Below the pieces are notes generated by a model. That model searched no databases. It saw only the letters and a list, made by a program, of their open reading frames with translations, and was not told the DNA's origin. From Tenrec ecaudatus (Eukaryota > Chordata > Mammalia > Afrosoricida > Tenrecidae), in assembly GCF_050624435.1 (NCBI RefSeq), contig NC_134546.1:13043001-13107000 (forward strand): a DNA stretch of 64,000 bases, given 5' to 3'. Positions 63,561-64,000 of the stretch are shown here, piece after piece (the stretch's first letter is position 1; each line of letters begins with the position of its first letter). The position numbers were made by a program, and so were the translations under genes.

Positions 63561-64000
63561 ACTCGATCGCTGCTGACAGAGTTGGAATGGCCCCTATACT
63601 GATAGACTAGGTGTGGTGGAAGAATGACTTTCTGGTTAACAGGGGTTTCTGTAAAAGTGAGGCCCCAGGGCAGCTCTGCGTTCTGCTGCTGGAATTCACA
63701 GTGGCTTGGCCTGATCTCTCTGTTAAGTGTCTTGAAACGCGAATGAAATGTCCAGATATTTTGAGAAAGGCCTCTTTGATGATTGTACACAAGATAAATA
63801 ATGCAGGAAGGTGAGTGATCTTCTCCCTGTCTCCACATGGAGCACTTCCAGGGAACGGAAAGGCTTGAAGAGGAACAGACACATTCCAAATGAAGTTGGG
63901 TTGAAAATGCATACAGCTGGATGTGCTTCAGAGGAAACGCCCTCTTGCTAGTGGTTAATGGAAATCTGTGGCAATATGCAGGTCTCCAGGAGTCGTTTAT

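Larger units (their letters stand above)
52673..64000 (+). other. MEIS1: MEIS1 intron 6 (5' part)
   Basis: At least 11.3 kb, open at the right edge. Its left third has few mobile elements: 52740-53060 holds an octamer ATTTGCAT at 52773-52780, and 54340-54730 is element-free A/T-rich text beside CpG-rich blocks. The middle has a (CA)n at 56660-56694, RTE pieces, a MITE, a SINE and a minisatellite. 63000-63560 is again element-free. No exon recognised. Confidence 0.85.

Noticed and set aside
52673..64000. MEIS1 exon 7 (PSWNRDHDD...)
   Set aside because: Looked for on the + strand but not found; the exon must lie beyond the window.

Overview
This is a mammalian genomic window holding the 5' part of the TALE homeobox gene MEIS1 on the + strand, plus about 43 kb of upstream flank. 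Six coding exons, all with GT/AG borders and compatible phases, encode residues 1-210: the N-terminus and the PBX-binding MEINOX region. The rest of the linker and the homeodomain lie beyond the right edge. MEIS1-specific residues, such as [19 protein letters not shown] in exon 6, separate it from MEIS2 and MEIS3.

The interspersed repeats suggest an afrotherian placental (elephant, hyrax, tenrec, golden mole, aardvark or sengi group). Many copies of a tRNA-derived SINE match the AfroSINE type, there is an RTE-type LINE like that of elephant, and the L1 3' ends are of an afrotherian kind. I recognise these from memory of the families and cannot name the species.

Layout. 1-35 kb is a gene-poor, AT-rich flank packed with nested SINE, L1 and RTE pieces, three copies of an unnamed repeat of about 0.5 kb, a 450-bp TGG tract, a 5S rRNA-derived pseudogene and a degenerate 3.2-kb RTE element. 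At 35.98-36.89 kb there is an isolated CpG island with no recognisable gene. 37-42.8 kb is repeat-poor and may hold conserved regulatory DNA. 42.9-44.8 kb is the MEIS1 promoter CpG island, with two opposed CCAAT boxes, an E2F-like site and homeodomain-type motifs. 44.9-45.45 kb is probable 5' UTR with three short uORFs and an exact PBX-MEIS decamer. Exons 1-6 lie at 45.45-52.67 kb, followed by at least 11.3 kb of intron 6, which holds two further GC-rich blocks, RTE fragments, a mariner-like MITE, a minisatellite and a repeat-free block near 63 kb.

No protein-coding gene other than MEIS1 is supported. The many other open frames are low-complexity, CpG-island or repeat-derived. The points most worth checking are the PBX-MEIS motif (possible autoregulation), the inverted Z-DNA-prone tracts flanking the promoter island, the fold-back duplication at 11.3-12.0 kb, the 60.97-61.29 kb minisatellite, and several L1 rearrangements.
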